Assembly (NCBI GenBank): GCA_039000515.1
Contig: JBCFYV010000001.1
Span: 51,381,894 to 51,445,893 of the forward strand
DNA length: 64,000 nt
From: Timema cristinae
Taxonomy: Eukaryota > Arthropoda > Insecta > Phasmatodea > Timematidae
Direction: 5' to 3'
The notes under the pieces were generated by a model. The model saw only the letters and a list, made by a program, of their open reading frames with translations, searched no databases and was not told the origin of the DNA. The position numbers and the translations under genes are program-made. Positions 22,977-35,783 of the stretch are shown here, piece by piece; the first letter of the stretch is position 1; each line of letters begins with the position of its first letter.

Positions 22977-23003
22977 GTTCTTCGTAGTAATGAACGAAGA
23001 ACG
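22977..23003. repeat. Short perfect inverted repeat
   Basis: GTTCTTCGT and ACGAAGAAC separated by about 8 nt. No known role. Confidence 0.5.
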
Positions 23004-23504
23004 ACCGAAAAGTCGTGAATAATAACACTCCTGACACTTACCAGAACTTTTAACGAGAGAGAATAAAAAGAGACGTTTATGACTACAATTCTCTAAGCTC
23101 AGCGAAGAAGGGAGGTTGGAAATAGTGCAGAAGCGATGCGTTGATCGCCAAAACTAAATCAAACCGAATATTGAACGAAAACGCAAAGCGAGTAGACAAG
23201 AAATAATGATAGAGTTTGAGTGAAAAGAAGGGATGTAAAGAAACATCAAACTAGTGCACGATGTCTACCGTAAAGTGTCACATGGAAATAAAGTATAGAT
23301 CATATGAAAAAGGAGATTGGTGCCTGATGCATCCTTGCGGTAATATTTAGAATAGTAGGTTTATTTAATTTAAATGATTTAAGTTCTTGATTTAAGCGTA
23401 CAACCGACATGCATACGTTTATTTTGTACAAGTAATAATATAAATGTGTAGTAAAAACTGTTGACCTATTGCTCAATGTATAAGATGCGTGATTTAGTGT
23501 TTAA

Positions 23505-23605
23505 TGGCGGAATGAGCTACTCGCTTGCGAAGCTAGAGTCGTTCGTTCTAAGCTCTCGTTCAAGAGTCGTACAATTTGAATGTCTCGTTCACGTGAAACC
23601 CTTAA
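23505..23605. repeat. Possible terminal region of a hAT-like element (right)
   Basis: GAGCTACTCGCTTGCGAAGC, AGAGTCGTTCGTTC and CTCGTTCACGTGAAACCCTT resemble the words at 19655-19750. Tentative. Confidence 0.3.
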
Positions 23606-23783
23606 CTAGAATAATTATATTCAATATTATTTTATAGTGTTGTGCAAAGAAAGTTAACAAAACGGTCTTGAATCAGTTTATTGTAAAATAAAGTATAAAT
23701 GAAGCTTATCTCCCTAAACGTGCTTTTAGGATTACAAAACAAAAATATTAAAAGATCATAATCCTTTGTCCAATTATGGCAAT

Positions 23784-24031
23784 TATCATATTGTTTCAAT
23801 AGATGGACTTGTTAGTTATTGTTTCAAAATAATATGGCTTCTTATATGTCAATGCCTCTAATAACGTTTTGTCTGTGTTATTTTTATATTGTATGTTCTT
23901 TGTCTTTTGTTCTGTTAATTGTCAGCATTTTTGTGGCTGCACTAAAAATAACAAATTAAAATAGTGTCTATGTACAATGCTTCTTTATCTTTACTAAAAC
24001 ATTACGTCGGGTAGACGAAGTGAGAGTGACA
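23784..24031 (+). repeat. 5' LTR of the BEL/Pao element
   Basis: Starts TATCATATTG (likely TGTCA with one change) and ends AGTGACA. Aligns with 29409-29632 but carries an extra segment of about 30 bp after ATAGATGGACTT and lacks a 15-bp segment near its end. TGTCA/TGACA termini are typical of LTRs. Confidence 0.85.
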
Positions 24032-24055
24032 GGACGTATAGATGGAGATAAAGAG

Positions 24056-25398
24056 TTGCTGTTGTTTAAGAAGAAAAGGGCCGCCATTAGAGCTTCTTTC
24101 ACGAACATGGTGAAGACTACAACAGATCTGTTCTCAGTTGATGGTGAGAAGTACTTAGTGGCCATTGAAACAAATCACCAGCTGTTGCAAGGAAAATAAA
24201 CTGAACTTGCAAACCTAGATGAGCAAATATTGAATAGCCTGCTTGAAAGAGATGCATCGGAAAATGAATGGAGTGCCGAAATAGCTAGTGCGGATGAATA
24301 CAAAGCTAATTGGGCAACTATGTGTATTCATTTTGGCAGATTTAAGGTAGTACATGATACCAATGTAGAGTCCGCAGCCAGTATTCAAACCGATTATAGA
24401 AGTAGACATTGTTCAAAAAGTAAGTGCAAACTCCCCAAGATCGAATTTAAGAAATATGGGGGTGACATAACAGAATGGTCGAGTTTTTGGAGCCAATTCG
24501 CTAAAATTGATGAAGATGAGGATTTAGATGCAGCCGACAAATTCCAGTATTTGATTCAGGCTACTTTAACTGATTCAAGGGCTCGAGAAGTGGTCGAAAG
24601 TTTTCCTCAGACTCGATAAAATTATTCTAAGGCTATACAGAGTTTAAGATCTCGTTTCGGAAGCGATAATTTATTGGTTGAAGTTTATTTGCGGGAACTG
24701 TTGAAGCTGACTCTTCAGAGTTTGTCAGATAGTATGCTGTTATCGACTATGTATGACCGTTTGAAAACTCAGCTGAGCGCACTCGAGACTTTGGGAGTCA
24801 CCTCTGATAAGTATGAGGCAATGTTATACCGATGGTTGAATCTTGTTTGACGGAAGATTTACTCCGTGCTTGGCAACGTAGTGGTGCTTCAGGTCAAGGT
24901 GTGGGGCGGTTGCAAAGCCTAATGGACTTTCTCCGGAGAAAAGTCGAACAAGAAGAGTGCATCTGTCTTGCGGTAAGTGGTTTTAATATCAGTGGTGGAG
25001 AGGAAGTTGTAAAAGGTAAGAGGATGAATATTCCCGGCTATGGAAAAATAAAGGTATCTACAGCAGCTGCATTAGTAGATACAAGAAATAGGCCTAGTTC
25101 AAACCCTTCGATGTGTATATTTTGTAACGCATCACATTTTTCTGTAGATTGTTTTAAAGCCAGAAAATTGACCAGAGATGAGAAGCTTAAAATGATTGGG
25201 CAGAGTCGCTGTTGTTTTGTTTGTCTGAAAGGTGGACACATTGCAAAGAGAAGTAAACTAAAGTGTTTGATCTGTGATTGTGAACACAGTATTCTACTTT
25301 GTCCCAAACTAGAAAATAGTGTTCTTAAGTCTGGGAATAAGGAAAATTTAAAGAAAGACTTACCTGAAAACCAAGGGTTCCTGTGGAGAATACATTAG
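24056..25398 (+). pseudogene. BEL/Pao gag-like remnant
   Basis: Frame pieces: KRAAIRASFTNMVKTT near 24080, a stop at 24197, then WSSFWSQFAKIDEDEDL (24478-24528), a frame change, and a C-terminal zinc-knuckle zone with CIFCNASHFSVDC, CCFVCLKGGHIAKR and CLICDCEHSILLCPK (25110-25320). The knuckle lacks the final Cys of CCHC. The start codon is not certain. Confidence 0.75.
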
Positions 25399-25439
25399 CA
25401 AATAATTCTTGCTCTGAAGTACTTCTTTAAACTCTTACT

Positions 25440-25560
25440 GTACGGTTGAAGGGGAAGAGCTTTAATCGAACTGTTCGAGCTCTAATAGACACGGGATCCC
25501 AGAGATCATACATTCTGAAGGAAGTGGTAGGACAAATGGGATACACATCAATAGGAGAAG
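25440..25560 (+). pseudogene. BEL/Pao aspartic protease remnant
   Basis: RALIDTGSQRSYI around 25476-25514 contains the DTG active-site motif, in a different frame from gag and reverse transcriptase. The rest of the domain is broken by stops. Confidence 0.7.
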
Positions 25561-25925
25561 AACGTATTTAGCATGCTTTGTTTTGAGGAAACCAGTAAGG
25601 TAAAGTTTCACACAATCGTTTTCAAATCCAGTTGGTAAACATCAAAAACCGTTATATATGCGACTTTGAGGTTCTTGATTATGACAAAATATGTTGTTCT
25701 GTGCCTTCCGCAAGAAAAGATTTGTGTCAGAAGGAACTATAACTGTTGGGCATAGGAATAAATGATTAGGTCAGACCGGTAGAAGTTTTGATAGGAGTTG
25801 ATTTTGCGGGGAAAATACTCACAGGTGAAAGAGTCGTTCTTAAATGTGGTTTGGTAGCTGTGAACACCTATTTAGGATGGACGCTACTGGGCAGGTTTCC
25901 ATGTTAGAAGTCACTTTCTCATACC

Positions 25926-27349
25926 ATGACCATAACTTCTTTGTTTGCTAAAGATATGCCCATTTCCACACTCTGGGATCTTGATGTTCTAGGAATCGAG
26001 GACCCAGAGAACCGAAGGACAAAGGCTGAAAGAGAATTAGCAACATTAGAACATTTTAAACGAACTGGCAAACGGGATGTGGATTGTCGTTACACGGTTG
26101 AACTTCCATGGGTGGATGGACACCCCCTCTCCCTTCAAATTTCACAATAGCTCAGAAGCGTCTGGAAACAACGTTCCGGAAACAGAAATCTCTTGAAGTA
26201 GAAAGAACCTCCTACACAGAAGTGTCTGAAGAATGAAGAGAGGGAATCATAGAAGAAGTGGTTAATGCTAAGTGTAATGAGGGACATTATCTTCCCCACC
26301 GACTAATGATCAAGGAACAGGGTACCACGAAGATTCGTCCCGTGTTTGATGCCTCGGCAAAGATCAATTCCTGTCCTTCGCTGAATGATTGCTTAGAGGA
26401 AGGGCCGAACTTGATTGAACGTATTCCGTCTCTTCTGCTTAGCTTTAGAGAGAGAACTATTGGTGTTATTGATGATATAAAGAAAGCTTTCTCGCTGATT
26501 GTACTTTGTGAACGAGATCGAGATTTCGTACGGTTCTTGTGGGAAACACCAAATGGGGAAAGCTTATTCCTAAGACATGCACGTGTGGTTTTCGGCGTTT
26601 CACCCCGTCATTTTCTGTTAGGAGCTGTCATTGAACACCACCTAGACTCGGTCTTGAGAGATTGTGAAAAGAACTGTTTTGGGACTTGCATGTAATCCCA
26701 GAAAACGACTAAAAAATTGCAGAAGGGTTTTTATGTAGACAATTGTGTCTCGAGTTTAGATGAGGTGAGCGAGCTACATCAGTTTATGACAGAATCAACT
26801 GCTTTGTTGCTTGAAACAAAATTTGAGCTGAGAGGATGGGGATATTCTAGCTCTGAAGTTGACAATAGTGAAGTGTCACCTGTTTTAGGTCTGCATTGGA
26901 GGCGTGGAACTGATATGTTGGCCATCAATTCAGCCTTTATTCCTCTAATTGATTTTCAGAGTGTAATTAAGAGAAAAATGTTGTTTGTTGCTCATAAAGT
27001 GTATGACCCAATTGGTTTCACAGCTCCTGTAACATTGATCCCGAAACTGTTGATTCAACAGATGTGGGCCTCTAATTTGGGCTGGGATGAAGAAGTTCCT
27101 ACCAAAGAAAAGGAGAGTTTTATAAAATGGACTAAGGGACTCCAATGTTTGAACAAAATTGAAATTCCCAGATATATCACCCAGAAGAACGCAAAGCATA
27201 GTCTTCACACGTTCTGCGATGCCAGTAAAGATACATATGGTGCTGTTGTGTATTTAAGATCGGAGACTGAACTTTGCATTGAAGTTCAACTTGTTCAGGC
27301 TAAGGCAAGGGTAGCGCCTATCAAGAAGATCACTATACCACGTCTGTAG
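25926..27349 (+). pseudogene. BEL/Pao reverse transcriptase / RNase H remnant
   Basis: After a leader (FWDLD-type motif LWDLDVLGIEDPE), RT blocks include YLPHRLMIKE, KIRPVFDASAK, GVIDDIKKAFSLI (catalytic Asp), FVRFLW and FYVDNCVSSLDE near 26730, with YVDN in place of YxDD. Then comes the RNase H start HTFCDASKDTYGAVVYLRS. A frameshift at about 26160-26250 and stops at 26693-26716 interrupt it. Dead. Confidence 0.88.
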
Positions 27350-27883
27350 CTCTTAGGCGCTACTATTGGGGCTAGACTGTTTTCCTCCATAGTGGAACAT
27401 TTATATTTGATTGCGTCGGACTTAAGTTTCTGGAGTGATTCGAGTACGATTTTAGCGTAGATACAAATAGAGGAGCAGTGGGCAACTTTTGTACGTATTA
27501 GGGCTCATGATATTAAACGATTGACATCAAAAGAAGACTGGCACCACGTTTCAGGTCCACTTAAACCCAGCTGATCTAGCCAGTCGAGGATGCTCTGCTA
27601 AGAAATTGACACAGGTGAGATGGTGGGAGGGGCCTGAATGGCTAAAGCTGCCTCCAAATCAATGGCCTATGGAAGTTGTTTCTGCTGATGAAGTTGTCTA
27701 CCAGGAAAAAAAGAAAAGGTGCGGTTACGACTCTACCAAATGTGAACACCGATTGTGAGTGGTATTACCGATTCTTCTCTCAGTACCACAAAATTCTCCG
27801 TCTTGTGGGATGGGTGCTCAGATTCATTTGTAATTGCAGAAAGCAATCGAAGACAAGGGGATATCTTAGTGCCATTGAAGTGA
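27350..27883 (+). pseudogene. BEL/Pao RNase H to integrase junction, heavily decayed
   Basis: Short pieces such as SDLSFWSDSSTI (near 27420), [10 protein letters not shown] with the ADLASRGCS block (near 27545-27595) and [16 protein letters not shown] (near 27622) fit the usual Pao order, spread over different frames. Confidence 0.7.
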
Positions 27884-29269
27884 ATGAGGCCGAAGTCCTT
27901 TTCATTAGGTTTATTCAGAAAGAATCCTTTCAAGACTCGAAATCAATCTGAACCTGTCAAGTCACTGAATTTATGTGTGGACGCCGAACGGGAGGACGTG
28001 TCAGATTTCAGCTATCCAGCTTTATTGCCTTCTTATCATCCAGTGCTCACCAGATTGATTCATGAGACACATGTCAAGGCAAACCATGCGGGAGTGCGGG
28101 GTCTTTTGAGCTTAATTAGAGAGAGGTTCTGGAGTGTAAAGGGTAGAAGAACCGTTCGTTCTGTTGTTATAAAATGCACTGTTTGCAAGCGATTTGCAGG
28201 CACACATTTTTATCGGTCCGTGCCACCATTACCTGAAGACAGAGTGCGTGACACCGTAGTGTTTGAAGTCACAGGAGTGGATCTGGTGGGTCCACTTTAC
28301 CTACGAGATGGAAGAAAAGCCTGGGCATGCCTTTTTACGTGTGCAGTGTATCGTGCTGTCCACCTGGAACTAGTATCTGCATTGTCTTCGGAAGGCTTCA
28401 TACAGGCCCTGAGGAGATTCGTGGCTCGACGTGGAAGACCGTCTGTCATATACAGTGATAACGGGACTAACTTTGTAGGTACAGCTAATGCTTTTTCACA
28501 AGTGGACTGGGAGAAAATTAATGCTTTCAGCTTAGCACAACGAATTGTTTGGAAATTCAATCCTCCTGTCACTCCATGGTGGGGTGGTTGGTTGGAGCGC
28601 CTTATTGGTATAATGAAAGCCTGGCTTTTGAGAATACTTGGAAGAGCCCGGCTGACTTTTGAGGAACTGACAACTGTGCTATGTGACTGTGAGGTTATAA
28701 TGAATTCACGACCTTTGACCTATGTATCAGATGATCCTGACTCCATTGACACCGGCCTTATTCTTCAGGACCTCAAGGAAGTAGGAGTGCCTGATTGTGA
28801 CCAATTGGGGACAACTGTTCTGAAGAAGAGGTCGAGGTACTTGCAAAAACTGCGTGAAGTTTTGAGGAAGAGGTTCTGCAGTGAATATCTGGATCAGCTA
28901 GCTGAAAACTCAAAGAGCAAGAAGGAATATCCTTTGAAGGTTGGTGAAGTGGTTCTCATCGGGAGTGACAACCTCAAACGGCTGGACTGGCCTTTAGCTG
29001 TAGTAGAAGATTTGTATGCTGGACGTGATGGAGTGCATTGACTGGTTCGGTTAAGAACAGGTACAGGCACTGTCATGAGGCCTATTCAACGATTGTATAG
29101 TCTCGAGGCAACAGAAACAAACTCAAGGCCTAAAGGTATGTGCTTTAGCTTGTCGAATGTACCGACAGATACGTCTTTAGAAGGGGAGATCAAAAACCTT
29201 CAAAATATACTTTTTTGGACAAATGAACCAGAAAGGGTAGAAAGATTACTACTCCCGCAAGATATTTAA
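27884..29269 (+). pseudogene. BEL/Pao integrase and C-terminal domain remnant
   Basis: Long open piece with HETHVKANHAG and CTVCKRF (zinc-binding), GVDLVGPLYL (first Asp), VIYSDNGTNFVG (second Asp) and PWWGGWLERLIG (Glu), followed by the DUF5641-like LKVGEVVLIGSDN. TGA at 29039-29041 interrupts the last domain just before RTGTGTVMRPIQRLYSLE. The best preserved part of the element. Confidence 0.9.
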
Positions 29270-29408
29270 CATAGTAAAATTATTACGTTTTGTGTTTAGA
29301 TGTTAAAAGGAAGAATGACAAAAATACTTTAACTTCGTCAAAGTGATATTGTCTGTGGAAATTCATTAATATGTGTTGTTTTTGAGTTACAAACTCAAGG
29401 TGGGAGAA

Positions 29409-29632
29409 TGTCATATTGTTTTTATAGATGGACTTATTATATGTCTATGTCTCTAATAATGTTTTGTCTGTGTTTTTTTTTATATTGTATTTTCTTTGTC
29501 TTGTTCTGTTTTCGGAATTTTTGTGGCTGCGCTAAAAATGACAAATAAAAATAGTGTTTATGTACAACACTTCTTTATCTTTACTAAAACATTAGGTCGA
29601 ATTTATTTACGTCGGGTAGCCGATAAGTGACA
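29409..29632 (+). repeat. 3' LTR of the BEL/Pao element
   Basis: Starts TGTCATATTG and ends AAGTGACA. Contains AATAAA within GACAAATAAAAATAGTG, a plausible polyadenylation signal. Several substitutions and two indels relative to the 5' LTR imply an old insertion. Confidence 0.88.
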
Positions 29633-30352
29633 ACACTATTCCAACACATTTTCGTGTCTGTATGGAAAATTAAATATCTCTTAAATTTAGTAAGGGGGAA
29701 TGGAAATAAATATGATTTTTTTTTTACACTGGAAACTCTTTCAGTATAAGATTATTTTACTGTAATAGAACAATATTTTCATACAATTAATAATTGCAGA
29801 TTTTCTTAAACAATTAATATTTAAATCACAATAAAATAGAGTTTAGTAAAGTGAGTACAATTGTTGGCAATTCAAAGAATATGAAAAAATACTCTAAACT
29901 ATACCCAAATATTGTTTAATCACATCTATAGTTGTGTGTTTTGTTTAAAAATGATCTAAAGTAAAGAAAAAAGTTATGTTTAGGCCTATGAAGTTAGGAC
30001 AGGTTTGAAACTAGAATTATGATCACTATTATCAAAAACTCAATACAATAATATAATAATAATAATAATTTGATTAAAACATGTGTCAAACAAATTTGGA
30101 CATTGATATATTTCATAATATTCAGTTCACTTTGATTTTGTAATGGAGATGTATTTGTAAATCTAATGTATCCACTTTAAGATAGTCTTTACCTAGTTTG
30201 TGTTCATTTACTTTTAGTAGCCCTGCTTTAAACCCTTTTCCTCTGCCTTTACAAAGTTAGTATTCCAAATGTCTGATCAAAGTCCAAGTTTTATAAAAAG
30301 AGCCTTTTATAAAATAAATTTATTTTTCGTGCTCAACATCAATGACAAATTT
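29633..30352. other. No gene seen
   Basis: AT-rich, with a short AAT repeat near 30050. Nothing recognised. Confidence 0.4.
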
Positions 30353-30482
30353 CTATTTTTTTTTTTTTTTTAGCAATGTGACTTATTATTCGTTTGGGCT
30401 GTAAGCTTATATACTACTAATTATGGTATTGTGTTAGGGATGATGAGGTTTAATTAGTATAAAGTGTACCCACATTTGAAAC
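30353..30482 (-). repeat. SINE family B fragment, tail and body only
   Basis: T-run then AGCAATGTGACTTATTATTC and AGTGTACCCACATTTG, matching the tail-proximal half of family B copies. The tRNA head is absent. Confidence 0.6.
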
Positions 30483-30649
30483 GTATTGAGTTTTTGTAGT
30501 TTAACAAATTTTAGGGCCCCCTCCCATTTTGGAATGGTCTTTTTAACTTGGTGAATTTAAATTTTCTTTCATGCATTAAAGTATAATTTCTTTGGAAAGA
30601 TGGCAGTTACCTCATTTCCAAACCTTTATCCTCCCTTCACACTCTTTAG

Positions 30650-32510
30650 CTCTCACAATTCCAAAATTTAAGACTTATTTGGTTTTCTTATATGATAGTT
30701 TACGTGGCTACCAACTTTCATCCTAACCACATTATAAAGAATGATTTATTTTGATTGTAGCGTTAGCATTTCCTGGGCTTCAATTTTGAAATTCTCTTTT
30801 TAACTGTGTAGGAAACGCGATAAAAAACCAATGTATTTGCAGTTTTTGTATCAACACTTTTTTTTGGCCAAAATAAATAAATATCACTCTAATAAAAACA
30901 TATAGTTTAATTTTCTTCATTTGGCGTTATCAACAGCTGTGAACTATCTGTCATGAGCATAGCGGCATTAGATGAGAAACTTTGTAAATGCATTAATGTG
31001 AACTATGTATCTCTGTCAAGTGACTCAAACCGGTTTTATTATTAAATTACATGGTGACATTTCAAGTTTATACCTCTACAAAAATAATATTTACATAACT
31101 TTGGAAACATTTTGAGGGGACCATCCCTCCCTATTTTCTGTGCCTTCAATTTGAAATTCAAGAAATCGGATCTTGATACGGTTTTAAGTTGGTCCTTCCT
31201 TATACCCGCCTGACTTCTGTCAATCACTTAACACTTTAAAAGTTGTTTAGTATTTTAGTTTTAGAAATTTGAGACCACTTATATCACCAGCTTCCTTAGA
31301 AATAACTACTATTTAAAATGTATTTGTGGTTATTTGAAGTTATCCCTCTACATTCTTGACAAATTTAAATTTTCTACCTCCTACTAGTATACCCCTATCC
31401 CCCCTCCCAGTAGTCTTTGTAGTTAGTTCGAGTGGTCCCTATATCTACTCGACGAATTCCAGTTTTGTACCACACATAGAAGTAGTTTATCCACTGGTTT
31501 TAAGAATGTTAAAATCCTCCCCCTCCTCCCATTTCTATAACTCAAACTTCAAAATCTCAAATTTAATTCCCCGGAATCCCATTATAAACTTTAACATTTT
31601 CAAACTTTTATAGTTATTTGGAGTGGTATCTTTGTCTAAAAGCAGAATTTTAGTTTTATACCACACTGAGAAGAGGTTGTTTTTAGTAGATTTGTAAGTT
31701 TTAACCACTCAACCCACTTTTCCAACCCACTTTGAGAATTTTTAAATGATAGCATTCATTTGGATATCTAGAATTTTATTTGTCTTTCAAATTTTAATTT
31801 TTAACTTCATCTCAAAAGTTATTTTTAGCTGTAGCTTCCCCCTCCCCCATTTCCCCTAGTTTAAATCTATAATTTAATATTTTCACATTTTTTTTTGTTT
31901 ATTTAGAGTGGTCCCTATACCTACGAATCTAAGCTCTCCATCACACACCCTTCCTCTACCATTTCAACACCCGCTTAGAAATATCAAATATTAAGATTTA
32001 TTTGGTTATTTTGAAAGGTCATTCTACCTACTTGCCAAATTTAAATATTTTATCACAGCTAAAACTTGTTTTTATTTTAATAACCCTTATCCCCTCTGCC
32101 CTATTTCCTGAGGTCCCATTTAAGATTAAAAATGTAGACTTATAGTAATTTGCCATGTACCTTTACAAGACTTATAAATTTCAATCTTCTCCCACACTGG
32201 GAATTAGTTGTTTCTATTAATTTTGTAAATATTTAAGCACATTTATCTAATTATCATTTAGCAATTTCCACTTTTAAGACTTGTTTAGTGTTTTGAAGTT
32301 GTCTTACTAACCGACTGGCAAATTTAAATTTTCTAGGACACATAAAAGGTTTTTATTCTCTTTATATTATCTTCCCAATCTCTCAGGGTCCCACTTATTA
32401 AATAAAAATGTTCATACTTTTATAATTATTTGGAGTGGTCCCAATGGTTGTCTGCAAAATTTCAATCGGCTATCACCCTGGAAAGTAGTTATTTATATTA
32501 GTATTCTGCG
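30650..32510. repeat. Degenerate tandem-repeat field
   Basis: The block GAGTGGTCCCTAT or a close variant recurs at about 31428, 31621, 31907 and 32434. A second block, CAAATTTAAATTTTCTA, alternates with it at about 31362, 32035 and 32321. Pyrimidine-rich CCCCTCCC stretches lie between. Unit length is irregular at roughly 200-300 bp. No coding sense. Confidence 0.6.
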
Positions 32511-32550
32511 ACCTGATAAACCCCCAAATAGTCACTAGGCCTACCTCAAT

Positions 32551-32835
32551 ATTATTAGCACCGCGTCTTACTACACGTTCGGGTTATACGCACTTACGCT
32601 AATGTGTAATGGTAGGGTGATTGTGAGATGAAATGAAGGACCTACAGTTTAACGTGGAATCCGAACCACGGTGGAGGCCTGGCATTCCTCACATTCACAA
32701 GTTGTGATTAATACACGTCTTGTCAGAGGTGAAGGAAGGGTTTGGTAATCAGATAAATCTGTGCCGGGACCGAGGATTGAACCCCGGCCGCCAGCATAGA
32801 AGTCCGACACCTTACCCCTAGACCACCAGGTCACC
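32551..32835 (-). repeat. SINE family A, full length
   Basis: On the minus strand the head is GGTGACCTGGTGGTCTAGGG, the B box GGGGTTCAATCCTCGG and the tail CGTGTAGTAAGACGCGGTGC. The open frame on this strand is a chance product. Confidence 0.88.
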
Positions 32836-33742
32836 CCCTACCTCAATAAATAAATGGTATGGTGCACTAAACAAACTTTCTCTCTCCTTTGTCTAGAAAT
32901 GGAAGCCATTTACTTAAAACCCACGAGATTTGTGGAACCATATAATAGACATTTTTGCAGAAACATTATGGAAAAAAAGAGCATCACATTCCTACAAGAG
33001 GCATAAATGAACGAAACTTATTGTTCATTATTCATATTTTACAGAAACATATTGTTCATCAAAAAGCATAATAATCATCTCCTTATTTCAGACATCAATT
33101 AAAAAATAATAATATGCCAATAGGGACGTTCATAAATTACATAAGGATTTTTTGGAGTGGGGGTGGGCAAAATCCATCTTAACTAAGGATTCAATCAATG
33201 TTTATGGCGAAACAAAATCTAAAAAAACTTCTACAGATGCATGTTCAAAAAGGTTGCACCTAGTGATGACTTTGCGCTCAAGCGTAGCCTATAGACATAC
33301 ACAGCTATACATAACTATTAACTGTCATTTACTAATGATATGTTACACCTAATTTTACTGCAATAAGTATTCTATAATCTCACATCACCAATCCTTTAGT
33401 TTAAAATAATATAATTTATCAAATCGTAGAATAAAAAAATTATGTAAAATCGATAAGGGGAAAGGGAGAGTGAAAAATCTTACGATCCCTTACATAGGGG
33501 GATTTTGGGAGGAAGGGGAGTCAAAATAATGAAAAAAAAGTCTTACATAGTTTATGGACAACCCCTATTGGTTTTATAAAAATATTTCAAGTAAAGGTGT
33601 ATTTTTTAATCTGATGCAACCTTACAAATAATGAGTTATTTCGTGTCTCAAATACTTGAGAAGTTATGATTAAAATTGGCAATATCTGATTATGTAAAGT
33701 AGCCTTAAAATGGTAACGGCAGTTTAGTTTATTATTTTTATC

Positions 33743-33983
33743 TAGCACCGCGTCTTACTATTCATTCGGTTTATACGCTTTAAGTACTAATTACGCTAAT
33801 TGATTAGGAATTGGGAAGGTTGAATTAGAAGAAGTGAACTTGCATTTGTGTGAAGGGAGAGTGGAAAACCATCCATGAAAGACCACCCCCAGTTCGCCCG
33901 AGATTCAAACCTCCATCTCCCCGTCCTCAGCATTGAGCTCAACACGACTAGTGTGTTAGCCAACTACACCACCAAGGCGGGTC
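33743..33983 (-). repeat. SINE family B, full length
   Basis: On the minus strand the head is GACCCGCCTTGGTGGTGTAG with TTGGCTAACACACTAG (A-box region), the B box GGTTTGAATCTCGGG and a body of ACTCTCCCTTC. The tail AGTAAGACGCGGTGCTA is shared with family A. Confidence 0.82.
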
Positions 33984-34069
33984 ATTTAGTTTATAATGAT
34001 AAACAATGCCCAGATACGAATTTTAATAAAAATCGTTACAGCGGATGAGATAACTTGTTTTCTCTTTTT

Positions 34070-34265
34070 TACCTTTACTAAACTATCCTCAATTATAGGG
34101 TAAGATATCTAACTCCAAAAACTCCTCAGGAGAACCTTATAAAACCATATATACTAAGTTTCAGCCTGATCAGTAAAATGGTGTCGGATTTAGGCCTAGA
34201 TATAGACACACAGGCAAACGGCATTGCAAAACACAATTTTTCGGGTTGACAATTATCAAAATTTG
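34070..34265. repeat. Possible retroelement 3' end
   Basis: CTAAGTTTCAGCCTGATCAG followed by AGACACACAGGCAAAC has the wording of many LINE/RTE-type 3' ends (ligand-like, with an ACAGACAG-like tract). No coding part recognised. Confidence 0.3.
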
Positions 34266-35780
34266 GACTCAATTTTTTTTTTTTACAATCACAGGAATTT
34301 TCTCTTCAAGGTGTCGACATAAAGTAAGTCATCTATTTACGTAAAAATGAGCACAAATCATAGTGTTATACGTTCCAGTGGTGCAAACACATTTCTATAC
34401 ATACCTAAAACTATTTTCAACTAAAGGCACTATGGAGTAAAATAATCACAATTTATAAAACAAAAAGTAGTAAATATTACATTGGACACTTATGTAAGCT
34501 TAAGAGTTTATACAGTCACAATGTCCCATTATTTGAATATTGTATTTATTTTTTAACTGATCAACTATAGTTATATAGTGTTATAAAGCGTGTTTATTTA
34601 GGTAGAGATACATATTTGAGCTTTTACACACTATAACAAGTGTTTTATTGAAACATACCTCCTATCTAAGCCTACTATTTAAAATCACAAGTCCTCAACT
34701 CTCCAAAGTTCACTCAACAAGATGAGATTATTGGTGTAATACGTTCCCGAGTCGGTTTCCCTAAGCATTAAAGATTCTCCTTTGCAGTCCACAGCAAGTG
34801 ATTGTGGATTCTAACTTTAAGGAAGTAGGTTAGTACAAAATAGTTTTGTGTTTTTTGCATGTTTAAACCAGTGAAGGTATATTATCCCTATTTTCCTCAA
34901 TGTCTTTCCTAACATTATATGTAAAGTACAATACCTTCTTTGTGTTGCACATCAGGAAATTGCTTAATGTGTGTGAACATATCTGTAGGGGATTTGAGAT
35001 TTCCTAAGTCATCTTGCCCTTTATTGAGATATGCTCTATGAATATTAGCATTAGAAACCATAATTAGCATAAGTGGATAACATTCCCGCAATAGCTCTTT
35101 AAAATAAACTCTGTATTCAAATTATGAAATAATACATTAAGGTTATTTGGGATAGAGCACTAGGCTAAATCATGGTTTAGATTAGTATCACCAAGGCAAG
35201 TGTGCTGGACTATCCCTCCTAATTTAAACAACAAAATAATACATTATTAATCTCTAATTAAAAATAGTTTCAAATCCTCAAATATCCTTTGGATTCAAGG
35301 ATTTCAAGTACCTTCCTAAAATTATATTTTAGTATTTAGGGATAGGTCTGCTTCCATTGAAAAATCTCTCTCACAAGACTTACTTTTTTAATAAGTCCAT
35401 TCATAGGCTTAATATTTACAAAAAAAAATTTTTTTAACAAACATTCACATCAAGTCGGTTAAAACATTCTGGTAAGTTCCTAACAATGAATGGCTCACCC
35501 TTTATTAAAAATAAAATAAAACAATAATATACCTCTTCAAATTGATTTTTTTATTCGAGAACTTACAAGAACTCTACACATAATTTAAGAAATAATAATG
35601 CAACCATGTTTTTTTTTTAAACAATAATTGTTGAGAAGAGGAAATCTGTAGCTCCTTGATAATTTGATAATTGCTGCCATCTCTTTGTAGACATGAAACA
35701 ATGTGAACTTATTCATCTGTGGTTTGCAGTCACAGCTTCGAATGCATTTAGTTTCATCAGCAAATGGTCATACATTAAGG
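34266..35780. other. No gene seen
   Basis: AT-rich intergenic DNA; short frames only. Confidence 0.4.
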
Positions 35781-35783
35781 AGT

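Larger units (their letters stand above)
23784..29632 (+). mobile_element. BEL/Pao-type LTR retrotransposon, decayed
   Basis: 5' LTR, gag-like, protease, reverse transcriptase, RNase H and integrase remnants, then 3' LTR, in BEL/Pao order. The coding part is spread over all three frames with stops, so the copy is dead. A purine-rich stretch (aaggtgggagaa) just before the 3' LTR fits the polypurine tract. No matching target duplication was found next to the LTRs. A relic of an endogenous retroelement; described only. Confidence 0.92.
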
